Numbered from the stretch's first letter, positions 1-5,846 are shown. The stretch: DNA of 5,941 bases from an uncultured Oscillospiraceae bacterium (GCA_900555805.1 USMJ01000089.1:1-5941), one strand, 5' to 3'. Program-made: numbers and translations. The notes: generated from the letters alone by a model not told the origin.

Positions 1-12
1 ACTTTTTATTCT

Positions 13-37
13 CCCCCAGTTCAACTGGGGGTTGTTT
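13..37 (+). terminator. Hairpin at window edge, probable terminator of an upstream plus-strand gene
   Basis: A 7-bp perfect GC-rich stem (CCCCCAG with CTGGGGG, 13-19 and 25-31) closes a TTCAA loop. On the plus strand it is followed by TTGTTT, a short T-rich tail; on the minus strand it is followed by an A-rich stretch. It therefore fits a plus-strand intrinsic terminator, probably for a gene left of the window that runs toward pckG. That gene is not visible, and the tail is shorter than usual. Confidence 0.55.
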
Positions 38-59
38 CCACGCTTAAAAGCACCAACAC

Positions 60-90
60 AAAAAGGCGTTCCGGAAAATCCGGAACGCCT
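60..90 (-). terminator. Intrinsic terminator of pckG
   Basis: A perfect 12-bp inverted repeat (64-75 with 79-90) around a 3-nt loop lies 19 bp beyond the pckG stop codon. Read on the minus strand, the GC-rich stem is followed at once by TTTTTGTGTT, the classical intrinsic terminator layout. The other flank (GATTTTATTT on the plus strand) is also T-rich, so it may stop convergent transcription as well. Confidence 0.9.
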
Positions 91-109
91 GATTTTATTT
101 CTGTCTGAA

Positions 110-1903
110 TTACTCAGCGCAGTTAGCTTCGAGAGTGTCAAGCTCTTCTCTGAGAACCTTCGGGAGTCTGTCGCCGAACTTAGCGTAGAACTCCTCGATG
201 CCCTTAGCGTCGTCGAGCCAGAGCTTCTTATCAACGTCGAGAATGCTTCTGAGAGATTCGAGTGAAACCTCGCCCTCAAGGCCTTCGATGTTGATATCCT
301 CTGCGTGAGGAATGTAACCGATAGCTGTATCCTGAGCGTCAACCTTGCCTTCGCAGCGCTTGAGTATCCACTCAAGAACACGAAGGTTGTCGCCGAAGCC
401 CGGCCACATGAAGTTGCCTTCGTCGTCCTTACGGAACCAGTTGACGTTGAAGATCTTCGGTGCCTTCTCGGGATCGAGACCTGCGCCGATGTCGATCCAG
501 TGCTGCCAGTAGTCAGCCATGTTGTAGCCGCAGAACGGAAGCATAGCCATCGGGTCGCGGCGAACAACGCCGACTGCGCCCGAAGCCGCAGCTGTCGTCT
601 CTGAAGCCATGATAGAACCGACGAATACGCCGTGGTTCCAGTCTCTTGACTGATATACGAGCGGAGCGAGCTTAGCACGTCTGCCGCCGAATACTATAGC
701 TGAAATCGGAACGCCTGCCGCGTTCTCAAACTCGCTTGAAAGGCAGGGACAGTTCTTTGAGGGAGCTGTGAATCTTGAGTTCGGATGTGCGCCCTTGCGC
801 TCGTCAACCTTACCGTTCCAGGGCTTGCCTGTCCAGTCGATTGCGTTCTCGGGCGGATTCTTGTCAAGACCTTCCCACCAAACGGTGTTGTTGTCAAGGT
901 TAAGAGCGACGTTCGTGAAGATTGTGCCCTGCTTTGTTGTGAGAAGAGCGTTCGGGTTTGACTTCATGTTTGTACCCGGAGCAACGCCGAAGAAGCCGTT
1001 CTCGGGGTTGATAGCGTAAAGTCTGCCGTCCTCGCCCTTGCGGATCCATGAAATATCGTCGCCGACTGTCCAGACCTTGTAGCCTGCCTTCTTGTATCCC
1101 TCGGGAGGAATAAGCATAGCAAGATTGGTCTTGCCGCATGCTGACGGGAAAGCGGCGCAGATGTATTTGACTTCGCCCTGCGGATTCTCGATACCGAGAA
1201 TGAGCATATGCTCAGCCTGCCAGCCTTCGTTCTTGCCCTGATATGAAGCGATACGAAGAGCGAAGCACTTCTTACCGAGAAGAACGTTTCCGCCGTAACC
1301 TGAGTTAACCGAAATGATCGTGTTATCCTGCGGGAACTGGCAGATATATCTCTTTTCTTCATCAATGTCGCACTTGCAGTGTAAGCCTCTGACCCAGTCG
1401 TTGCTGTCGCCGAGACAATCAAGAACATTGAAGCCGACTCTCGTCATGATGCACATGTTGAGAACAACATAGATAGAGTCTGTCAGCTCGATGCCTGCCT
1501 TTGAGAACGGTGAGCCTACGGGACCCATTGAATAGGGAATGATGTACATGGTTCTGCCCTTATAGCTGTCCTTAGCTATACCGTAGAGCATCTCATAAGC
1601 CTCTGTGGGATCCATCCAGTTGTTGGTCGGACCTGCCTCCTCCTTTGTCGGAGCGCAGATGAATGTACGTCCCTCAACACGGGCAACGTCGTTGACTGCG
1701 GTTCTGTGAAGATAGCAGTCGGGAAGAAGTTCCTGGTTGAGCTTGATCATCTCGCCCGTTTCACAGGCTTCCTTTCTGAGTTCTGCGATCTGAGCGTCGC
1801 TGCCGTCGATCCAAACGACCTTGTCGGGATTGACGAGGTTGATCTTATCCTCGATCCAGCTGAGCACGCTCTGGTTCTTTGTCGGAGCATTTGTAAGTGC
1901 CAT
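110..1903 (-). CDS. pckG: Phosphoenolpyruvate carboxykinase, GTP-dependent
   Basis: This 597-aa cytosolic enzyme interconverts oxaloacetate plus GTP with phosphoenolpyruvate, CO2 and GDP. The length is close to the usual ~600 aa of the GTP family. Visible motifs are: substrate-binding Arg79 in VEGRTF; the IIPYSMGPVGSP segment (about 121-132); YGG at 203-205; metal ligands Lys212 and His232; the GTP-family P-loop FPSACGKTN (252-260) with the reactive Cys256 and Lys258; the metal-binding GDD at 281-283; a lid-loop segment beginning SETTAAASG; and the WFRKDDEGNFMWPGFGDN guanine-site region toward the C-terminus. The start chosen is ATG at 1903-1901, preceded by AAGGAAA about 8 nt upstream. A TTG further upstream at 1984 coincides with the predicted transcription start and is not credible. 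In fermenting anaerobes the enzyme often runs toward oxaloacetate to feed succinate or amino acid synthesis; direction here is inferred. It is transcribed alone from its own promoter and ends at its own terminator. Confidence 0.97.
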   Translation of the reverse strand: MALTNAPTKNQSVLSWIEDKINLVNPDKVVWIDGSDAQIAELRKEACETGEMIKLNQELLPDCYLHRTAVNDVARVEGRTFICAPTKEEAGPTNNWMDPTEAYEMLYGIAKDSYKGRTMYIIPYSMGPVGSPFSKAGIELTDSIYVVLNMCIMTRVGFNVLDCLGDSNDWVRGLHCKCDIDEEKRYICQFPQDNTIISVNSGYGGNVLLGKKCFALRIASYQGKNEGWQAEHMLILGIENPQGEVKYICAAFPSACGKTNLAMLIPPEGYKKAGYKVWTVGDDISWIRKGEDGRLYAINPENGFFGVAPGTNMKSNPNALLTTKQGTIFTNVALNLDNNTVWWEGLDKNPPENAIDWTGKPWNGKVDERKGAHPNSRFTAPSKNCPCLSSEFENAAGVPISAIVFGGRRAKLAPLVYQSRDWNHGVFVGSIMASETTAAASGAVGVVRRDPMAMLPFCGYNMADYWQHWIDIGAGLDPEKAPKIFNVNWFRKDDEGNFMWPGFGDNLRVLEWILKRCEGKVDAQDTAIGYIPHAEDINIEGLEGEVSLESLRSILDVDKKLWLDDAKGIEEFYAKFGDRLPKVLREELDTLEANCAE

Positions 1904-1919
1904 AATTTCTGTTTCCTTT

Positions 1920-1940
1920 CTTGATATACGATATATTAAG
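1920..1940. promoter_or_regulatory. Near-perfect inverted repeat in the pckG leader
   Basis: Two 9-nt arms, CTTGATATA and TATATTAAG on the plus strand, match as an inverted repeat at 8 of 9 positions around CGA. It ends where the pckG ribosome binding region begins. As RNA it would be a weak AU hairpin just before the Shine-Dalgarno sequence; as DNA it could be an operator downstream of the transcription start. AT-rich inverted repeats of this size can arise by chance, so a function is uncertain. Confidence 0.3.
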
Positions 1941-1989
1941 GTAGTAATGAAATTCTCATAGTTCTCCAAAATACTATCTATCAAGTGTT

Positions 1990-2018
1990 ATTATACTTAA
2001 ACGCAAGCGTTTTTGCAA
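1990..2018 (-). promoter_or_regulatory. pckG promoter (sigma-A type)
   Basis: On the minus strand TTGCAA (2018-2013) is separated by exactly 17 bp from a perfect TATAAT (1995-1990). Transcription should begin near 1983, giving a leader of about 80 nt before the pckG ATG. The -35 box matches consensus at 4 of 6 positions, the -10 box at 6 of 6. Confidence 0.8.
1999..2012. promoter_or_regulatory. Candidate operator inside the pckG promoter spacer
   Basis: AAACGC and GCGTTT form a perfect 6-bp inverted repeat around AA and fill almost the whole spacer between the -35 and -10 boxes. A dimeric regulator bound there would block RNA polymerase, so repression is the simplest reading. It does not match the CcpA cre consensus, which has TG...CA ends. 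No regulator gene is in the window, so the binding protein is unknown. Confidence 0.5.
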
Positions 2019-2054
2019 GATGTATTTGATTAAAAATTAAGAAGAATTTAGGCG

Positions 2055-2081
2055 CGTACCGTCAAAAAATATGGTCAAAAT
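2055..2081. repeat. Direct repeat, copy 1
   Basis: This segment carries CGTAC, then a short gap, then AAAATATGG followed by CAAAAT. The same order recurs at 2129-2153 with small spacing differences, and the identical AAAATATGG cores sit 70 bp apart. It lies between the two divergent promoters and could be a regulator-binding repeat. Its AT-rich content makes chance similarity possible. Confidence 0.4.
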
Positions 2082-2128
2082 CACTAAAACGACCCGAGCA
2101 CCCGCTCTCCGAAAGCATTTCGTTAAAA

Positions 2129-2153
2129 CGTACGCAAAATATGGGACAAAAAT
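2129..2153. repeat. Direct repeat, copy 2
   Basis: This is the second copy of the CGTAC...AAAATATGG...CAAAAAT pattern. It ends immediately before the predicted -35 box of the phospholipase promoter (2156-2161), a usual place for an activator site. Role inferred from position only. Confidence 0.4.
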
Positions 2154-2155
2154 TG

Positions 2156-2184
2156 TTGATTAAATTAAAATTTTGTGATAGACT
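2156..2184 (+). promoter_or_regulatory. Promoter of the phospholipase/propeller/GDSL operon
   Basis: TTGATT (2156-2161), a 17-bp spacer and TAGACT (2179-2184) are preceded by TGA, an extended -10 element. Each box matches consensus at 4 of 6 positions. Initiation near 2191 would leave a 28-nt leader that contains the full AAGGAGG ribosome binding site (2202-2208). A stronger-looking -10 (TATTAT, 2196-2201) would start transcription at or past that site and is less plausible. Confidence 0.55.
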
Positions 2185-2218
2185 TAGGTCATACATATTA
2201 TAAGGAGGAACAACATTC

Positions 2219-3136
2219 ATGACAAAATTCATCGCTTCGCTGACCGCTTTGATCACGATGCTTATGGCTTTTCTCGGCATTTCGGGCGTTCAGAACACCG
2301 ACATAACACCCAAAGCCTGGATGGCAGGCATCGACGACAGCGCATACATCAGCGAAATGTCAATCCCCGGCACTCACGATTCGGGCGCGCTCTATGAGCC
2401 GGTCGAACCCAGCGCGAAGTGCCAGACCTACACGATCAAAGATCAGCTCGATATGGGCGTGCGCTTCCTCGACATGAGATGCACCATCTCCGGCGGAAAG
2501 TTCAATATCGTTCACGGCGTCGTTTATCAGGCGCAGAAGTTCGACGACACCCTCGCCGACTGCTACGCGTTTCTCAGGGCGAACCCGAGCGAAACTATCA
2601 TAATGAGCGTTAAGCCCGGCGTCGATCAGCTCAACATAACGAAGCTGTTCACGAAGATCCTCAAGAAATACATAAGCGCCGATCCCGATATGTGGTACAC
2701 CGAGCAGGCAATTCCCCAACTCGGCAGCGTTAGAGGCAAGATCGTTCTGTTCAACCGCTTCGACGGTGACAGCGGACTCGGTCTCAACTGCTACGACTGG
2801 CTCGAGAACACGATGTTCACTATCGACAACGGCGACTATAAGGTACACATCCAGGATTACTACAAAATTGACAGTCTCGACACGGAATGGGGTTACATAA
2901 CGGAGCTGCTTTACGCTTCAAAGAATGAGAGCGACAGAGCGCATAACCTCTATGTCAACTTCCTAAGCGGATATACGAAGAAGGGTCTGTTCCCGAATCC
3001 TCCCGAGGTCGCCGAGAATATCAACCCGAGATTCACGGATTATATCAACGCGTCGCCCAAAGGCTGCTACGGCATAATTCTTTATGACTTTGTCACGCCC
3101 GAGCTTTGCGATATGCTCATAAACACTAACTTTTAA
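2219..3136 (+). CDS. Secreted phosphatidylinositol-specific phospholipase C (PI-PLC X domain)
   Basis: A 305-aa protein of the bacterial PI-PLC family, which cleaves phosphatidylinositol, and in some members GPI anchors, into diacylglycerol and an inositol phosphate. Residues 4-22 are a hydrophobic export segment with no clear AxA cleavage site and no lipobox. The catalytic domain follows: SIPGTHDSG (48-56) holds His53 and Asp54, FLDMR holds Arg87, IVHG holds His99, NPSETIIMSVK ends at Lys132, RGKIVLFNR ends at Arg180, QDYY holds Asp213 and Tyr215, and YDF holds Asp290. From memory these match B. cereus PI-PLC residues His32, Asp33, Arg69, His82, Lys115, Arg163, Asp198, Tyr200 and Asp274 with nearly the same spacing. 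Arg87 points to the metal-independent type rather than the calcium-dependent Streptomyces type. AAGGAGG lies 10 nt before the ATG. It is the first gene of a three-gene set. Family is sure; the natural substrate is not shown. Confidence 0.93.
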   Translation: MTKFIASLTALITMLMAFLGISGVQNTDITPKAWMAGIDDSAYISEMSIPGTHDSGALYEPVEPSAKCQTYTIKDQLDMGVRFLDMRCTISGGKFNIVHGVVYQAQKFDDTLADCYAFLRANPSETIIMSVKPGVDQLNITKLFTKILKKYISADPDMWYTEQAIPQLGSVRGKIVLFNRFDGDSGLGLNCYDWLENTMFTIDNGDYKVHIQDYYKIDSLDTEWGYITELLYASKNESDRAHNLYVNFLSGYTKKGLFPNPPEVAENINPRFTDYINASPKGCYGIILYDFVTPELCDMLINTNF

Positions 3137-3154
3137 TCAGGAGGAAATTTTCAA

Positions 3155-4003
3155 ATGGCTCAGCTTACAGCATTTATCAGACAGGCGATAGCTGTTATCA
3201 TGGCGGCGATCGCGGCTATCGGTGGACTTTTCACCGGTACTCCCTCTGTAGCGGAGGGCGACATTTCACTTGTCAACGAATATTCATACGCCCTCGACGA
3301 CGGCATAGCCTTCGGTCAGGGAATTACAACGGACGGAACATATTTCTACGGCTTCGGCGCGCTCAAGGTTGCGGCATACTGCGGCATAACCAAGATCGAC
3401 GCCAAAACAGGCGAGATCGTCAAAGCCGTCAACTACTGCATACCCAAGGATCTCATGCTCAAGGGTTATTCGCATCTCGGCGACGGCAGCTATTATAACG
3501 GAAAGCTCTATATTGCCTGCGAGGACTTCGGATTCAGAAATCCCGCCATTCTCGTCTATGACGCCGAGACGCTCGACTTCGTCGAATATCATGTTGTTCC
3601 CAAGGGAGTTCTTTCCGACGAACATATTCCGTGGTGCGTTGTCAACAACGGTATAGTTTATATCAGTGAATTCGACAATGTTTCCGAGATCAAGATGCTC
3701 AAATTCGACGATTTCTCATATCTCGGTTCGCTTAAGATCGACAAGACGCTCAACAAGATCCAGGGCGGCGACATCTATAACGGCGTTCTCTATCTCTCAT
3801 CCGACGACGGCGACAAGCTCAAGCCGACATACGCTATTGATCTTATGACAGGTCATGTCGAAGTCAGCTTCGTCAGAGGAACGGGCAAGGTCAACACGGA
3901 AGCCGAGGGTCTCGCTGTCTATCCGTTCGAGAACGGTTCTCTGTTCCACATCACGGACGTCGGCACATCGGTAACAATAAGAAGCTACGCTCCGACAAAG
4001 TGA
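3155..4003 (+). CDS. Exported protein, predicted five-bladed beta-propeller, function unknown
   Basis: This 282-aa protein is not one I can name. Residues 6-28 are strongly hydrophobic with a single arginine (Arg9), so it is probably exported or membrane-anchored, followed by a short linker. The rest contains repeated strand patterns of the type N-G-x-L/V-Y-I/L followed by an 'I/V-D-x-x-T-G' or 'L-x-F' strand. Five units are visible at about 56-94, 104-148, 160-196, 204-241 and 251-278. The last unit lacks its final strand, which residues 37-47 after the export segment could supply, the usual ring closure of propellers. Such folds bind ligands or act as lyases or hydrolases. The last blade has EGLAVY, seen in several propeller families including phytase-like ones, but the phytase DDPAIW motif is absent. 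AGGAGG sits 10 nt upstream; the gene starts 18 bp after the phospholipase stop, so shared transcription is likely. Confidence 0.8.
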   Translation: MAQLTAFIRQAIAVIMAAIAAIGGLFTGTPSVAEGDISLVNEYSYALDDGIAFGQGITTDGTYFYGFGALKVAAYCGITKIDAKTGEIVKAVNYCIPKDLMLKGYSHLGDGSYYNGKLYIACEDFGFRNPAILVYDAETLDFVEYHVVPKGVLSDEHIPWCVVNNGIVYISEFDNVSEIKMLKFDDFSYLGSLKIDKTLNKIQGGDIYNGVLYLSSDDGDKLKPTYAIDLMTGHVEVSFVRGTGKVNTEAEGLAVYPFENGSLFHITDVGTSVTIRSYAPTK

Positions 4004-4018
4004 GAGAGGCAAAGTAAC

Positions 4019-4855
4019 ATGAAAAAGATTTTAGCTGTCTTACTTTCAGCTCTGATGATCTTCGCCGTTCTTGTTCCGACAGTTGCGGCTGAAGAGAAAA
4101 AGCTCTCATTTCTTTCGCTCGGCGACTCCATCGCTGCGGGCGCGGGTCTCGCCGATCCCGACACAATGACATACGGCGCTATCGTTTCCTACACAAACGG
4201 CTATAACTTCAAAAATGACGCTGTCAACGGCCACCAGACCAAGAATCTGCTGAAGCGCGTTCTTCAGACAGCTTCCGTCCGCGAAGATATCGCTAACGCC
4301 GACATAATATGCATTTCGATCGGCGGCAACGACTTTATTCAAAGCGACATCATGTCTCTTATCAAGCAGGCTGTTATCGACAACGACTATTCACAGTTTG
4401 ACAAGATCACGGCGACCGCGAAATATAATCTCGGGCTTATCATAAACGAGATAAAGGGCATCAACCCGAACGCGACGATACTTATGCAGACGCTGTATAA
4501 CCCGATGTATCTCTCAAAAGAGGTTCGCGAAGCTTATCAGCAGGGGCTCAACAGACTAAACGGAGCCATCCGTTCATATCTCGACGCTCACCCCGGCGCA
4601 TACACAATAGTCGACGTTGAACCGGCGTTCAGCGGCGACAGCTCGCTTATCGCCCCCGACACGATCCATCCGAACCCGAAGGGTCACAGGCTCATCGCCA
4701 AGACCGTTCTCGGCGTTCTCAAGGAGCTCGGTCTCGGCGAACAGACGGAAATATCTCTCCCGAACAAGTTTCAGGCGAAGCTCGTCGAGATATTCCAAAA
4801 GGTTATGAACTATTTCAAGGAGCTTATCAGTAAGCTTTTCAAGTTCGCGAAATAA
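4019..4855 (+). CDS. Secreted GDSL/SGNH-family lipase or esterase with amphipathic C-terminal tail
   Basis: A 278-aa serine hydrolase of the SGNH/GDSL family, which cleaves carboxylic esters such as lysophospholipids, acyl glycerols or acetylated sugars. Residues 1-24 are a standard signal peptide (KK, hydrophobic core, cleavage after VAA). Block I is LGDS with nucleophile Ser37; block II is Gly71 in NGHQT; block III is GGND (102-105) with Asn104; block V is DTIHP with Asp214 and His217. All four SGNH blocks are intact. The domain ends near 240. Residues 249-278 are an added segment rich in lysine with hydrophobic residues every 3-4 positions (about 7 Lys against 2 Glu), suggesting a membrane-binding amphipathic helix. 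The start is 15 bp after the propeller gene stop with a weak GAGAGG site about 9 nt upstream, possibly relying on translational coupling. Substrate not determinable; lysophospholipase activity is suggested only by the neighbouring phospholipase. Confidence 0.9.
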   Translation: MKKILAVLLSALMIFAVLVPTVAAEEKKLSFLSLGDSIAAGAGLADPDTMTYGAIVSYTNGYNFKNDAVNGHQTKNLLKRVLQTASVREDIANADIICISIGGNDFIQSDIMSLIKQAVIDNDYSQFDKITATAKYNLGLIINEIKGINPNATILMQTLYNPMYLSKEVREAYQQGLNRLNGAIRSYLDAHPGAYTIVDVEPAFSGDSSLIAPDTIHPNPKGHRLIAKTVLGVLKELGLGEQTEISLPNKFQAKLVEIFQKVMNYFKELISKLFKFAK

Positions 4856-4874
4856 CCGAAAATCCATAAAATAT

Positions 4875-4916
4875 TTTCAGGTACGACATCACTGACTTCG
4901 TACCTGAAATTTTTTC
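4875..4916 (+). terminator. Intrinsic terminator of the three-gene operon
   Basis: A perfect 12-bp stem (4875-4886 with 4898-4909) closes an 11-nt loop and is followed by six T residues (4910-4915). It lies 19 bp after the GDSL stop codon and closes the phospholipase/propeller/GDSL unit. Confidence 0.92.
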
Positions 4917-4977
4917 TCGAAAGAAAGCATGTTCTTCCCGTCATTCATTTTATTTTCGGGTCAACCGTTTTTTGATG

Positions 4978-5006
4978 TTGCGAAAAGGCTCAAGCCGTGA
5001 TACAAT
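4978..5006 (+). promoter_or_regulatory. Promoter of the short-chain dehydrogenase gene
   Basis: TTGCGA (4978-4983), a 17-bp spacer and TACAAT (5001-5006) with a TGA extended -10 just before it form a good sigma-A-type promoter. The predicted start near 5013 gives a 35-nt leader that includes GGAGG at 5038-5042. An ATG at 5015 sits at the transcript end and cannot be the start codon. Confidence 0.72.
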
Positions 5007-5047
5007 AAAAGTTAATGTATGGAAAATTTCTCTCAACGGAGGTTATT

Positions 5048-5824
5048 ATGGATTACAAGTTCAAACTTTACGGCAAGACAGCCGTTGTCACGGGCGCCGC
5101 GGGAGGCATAGGTCTCGAAGTCGTTGACGGACTTCTTCAAAACGGCGCCGAGAATGTCTTCATGGTCGATTTCAATTCGGACGCGCTCGCAAAGTGCGCC
5201 GAGCAGATGACTTCGGCGTACCCCGAAAGAAAAATTTTTTCGGTCACAGCCGACCTGACAAAGGAGGAAGATCTCGCCCGTCTCGTCGAGGAGATCAAGC
5301 GCGCAGGCGTCGAGGTCGACATTCTCATCAACAACGCGGGAATCGCCAGAAACGTCTACAGCATGAACGAAACCGCCGCAGGCTGGGCGAAGGTCATCGA
5401 CCTCAACCTCTCGGCTCAGTTCTTCACCTCGCAGGCAATAGCAAACGCATTCATGATCCCCCAAAAGCGCGGCAGGATCATCAACATGTGTTCGCTCGGC
5501 GGAATCATGGGAATCCCGAGCGCGGTAGCTTACAGCTCGAGCAAGGGCGGCGTTATGCAGATGACGAAGTCGCTCGCCGCCGAATGGGCAAGATTCGGGA
5601 TTCAGGTCAACTGCGTCTGCCCCGGATTTGTCGACACGCCGCTCATCGCCGAGACAAAAAAGGACGAGCGCTGGCTCGCCTACGTCACGATGAGAAACCC
5701 GATGAAGCGCCTCGCCAACGCAGAAGACATCGTCGGCTCGGTGCTGTTCCTTGCGTCGAACTACGCCGGATTCATCAACGGAACATCGGTCGTCGTCGAC
5801 GGCGGATATTCCTGCAGCGGCTGA
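5048..5824 (+). CDS. Classical short-chain dehydrogenase/reductase (FabG-like family)
   Basis: A 258-aa cytosolic NAD(P)-dependent oxidoreductase of the classical SDR family, at the normal length of about 250 aa. The Rossmann nucleotide-binding motif TGAAGGIG is at 15-22. Asp41 at the end of the second strand (MVDF) favours NAD(H) over NADP(H). NNAG follows at 95-98. The catalytic tetrad is Asn120, Ser149, Tyr162 and Lys166 (YSSSK), with the PG turn at 192-193 and a VVVDGGYS C-terminus. The chosen ATG has GGAGG 5 nt upstream. The overall look resembles sugar-alcohol, gluconate 5-dehydrogenase and 3-oxoacyl-ACP reductase SDRs, which cannot be told apart by motifs. It stands alone between its own promoter and terminator with no fatty acid synthesis genes nearby, so a fabG housekeeping role is not supported; a sugar or polyol dehydrogenase is as likely. 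All catalytic residues are intact. Confidence 0.93.
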   Translation: MDYKFKLYGKTAVVTGAAGGIGLEVVDGLLQNGAENVFMVDFNSDALAKCAEQMTSAYPERKIFSVTADLTKEEDLARLVEEIKRAGVEVDILINNAGIARNVYSMNETAAGWAKVIDLNLSAQFFTSQAIANAFMIPQKRGRIINMCSLGGIMGIPSAVAYSSSKGGVMQMTKSLAAEWARFGIQVNCVCPGFVDTPLIAETKKDERWLAYVTMRNPMKRLANAEDIVGSVLFLASNYAGFINGTSVVVDGGYSCSG

Positions 5825-5846
5825 TAGGAGAATCAAATTTCAATCA

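Larger units (their letters stand above)
1904..2218. other. Divergent intergenic region between pckG and the phospholipase operon
   Basis: This 315-bp AT-rich gap has no convincing coding sequence on either strand. It holds the pckG leader (about 1904-1983) and promoter (1990-2018), an inverted repeat inside that promoter, a direct-repeat pair at about 2055-2081 and 2129-2153, a small GAGC/GCTC hairpin (2096-2107), and the promoter and ribosome binding site of the phospholipase gene. About 130 bp separate the two predicted -35 boxes, which leaves room for shared regulator binding. Confidence 0.8.

Noticed and set aside
964..1428. Minus-strand frame of 154 codons inside pckG in another phase
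   Set aside because: Ser/Arg-rich shadow frame with no domain, fully inside a well-conserved gene.
1904..1984. In-frame N-terminal extension of pckG to a TTG codon at 1984
   Set aside because: It coincides with the predicted transcription start, has no ribosome binding site and adds 27 residues not typical of the family. The ATG at 1903 has a good site.
1999..2012. CcpA catabolite (cre) site in the pckG promoter
   Set aside because: The palindrome lacks the TG...CA ends and the central CG of cre sites; only a general resemblance exists.
2360..2848. Antisense frame of 162 codons inside the phospholipase gene
   Set aside because: It has no recognisable domain; the sense frame has the full PI-PLC active site.
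5015..5047. Upstream ATG of the dehydrogenase gene at 5015
   Set aside because: It lies about 2 nt from the predicted transcription start with no ribosome binding site; GGAGG precedes the ATG at 5048.
5033..5836. Long open antisense frame of 267 codons across the dehydrogenase gene
   Set aside because: It mirrors the codon structure of the sense gene, its composition is not protein-like, and the sense frame has all SDR motifs.
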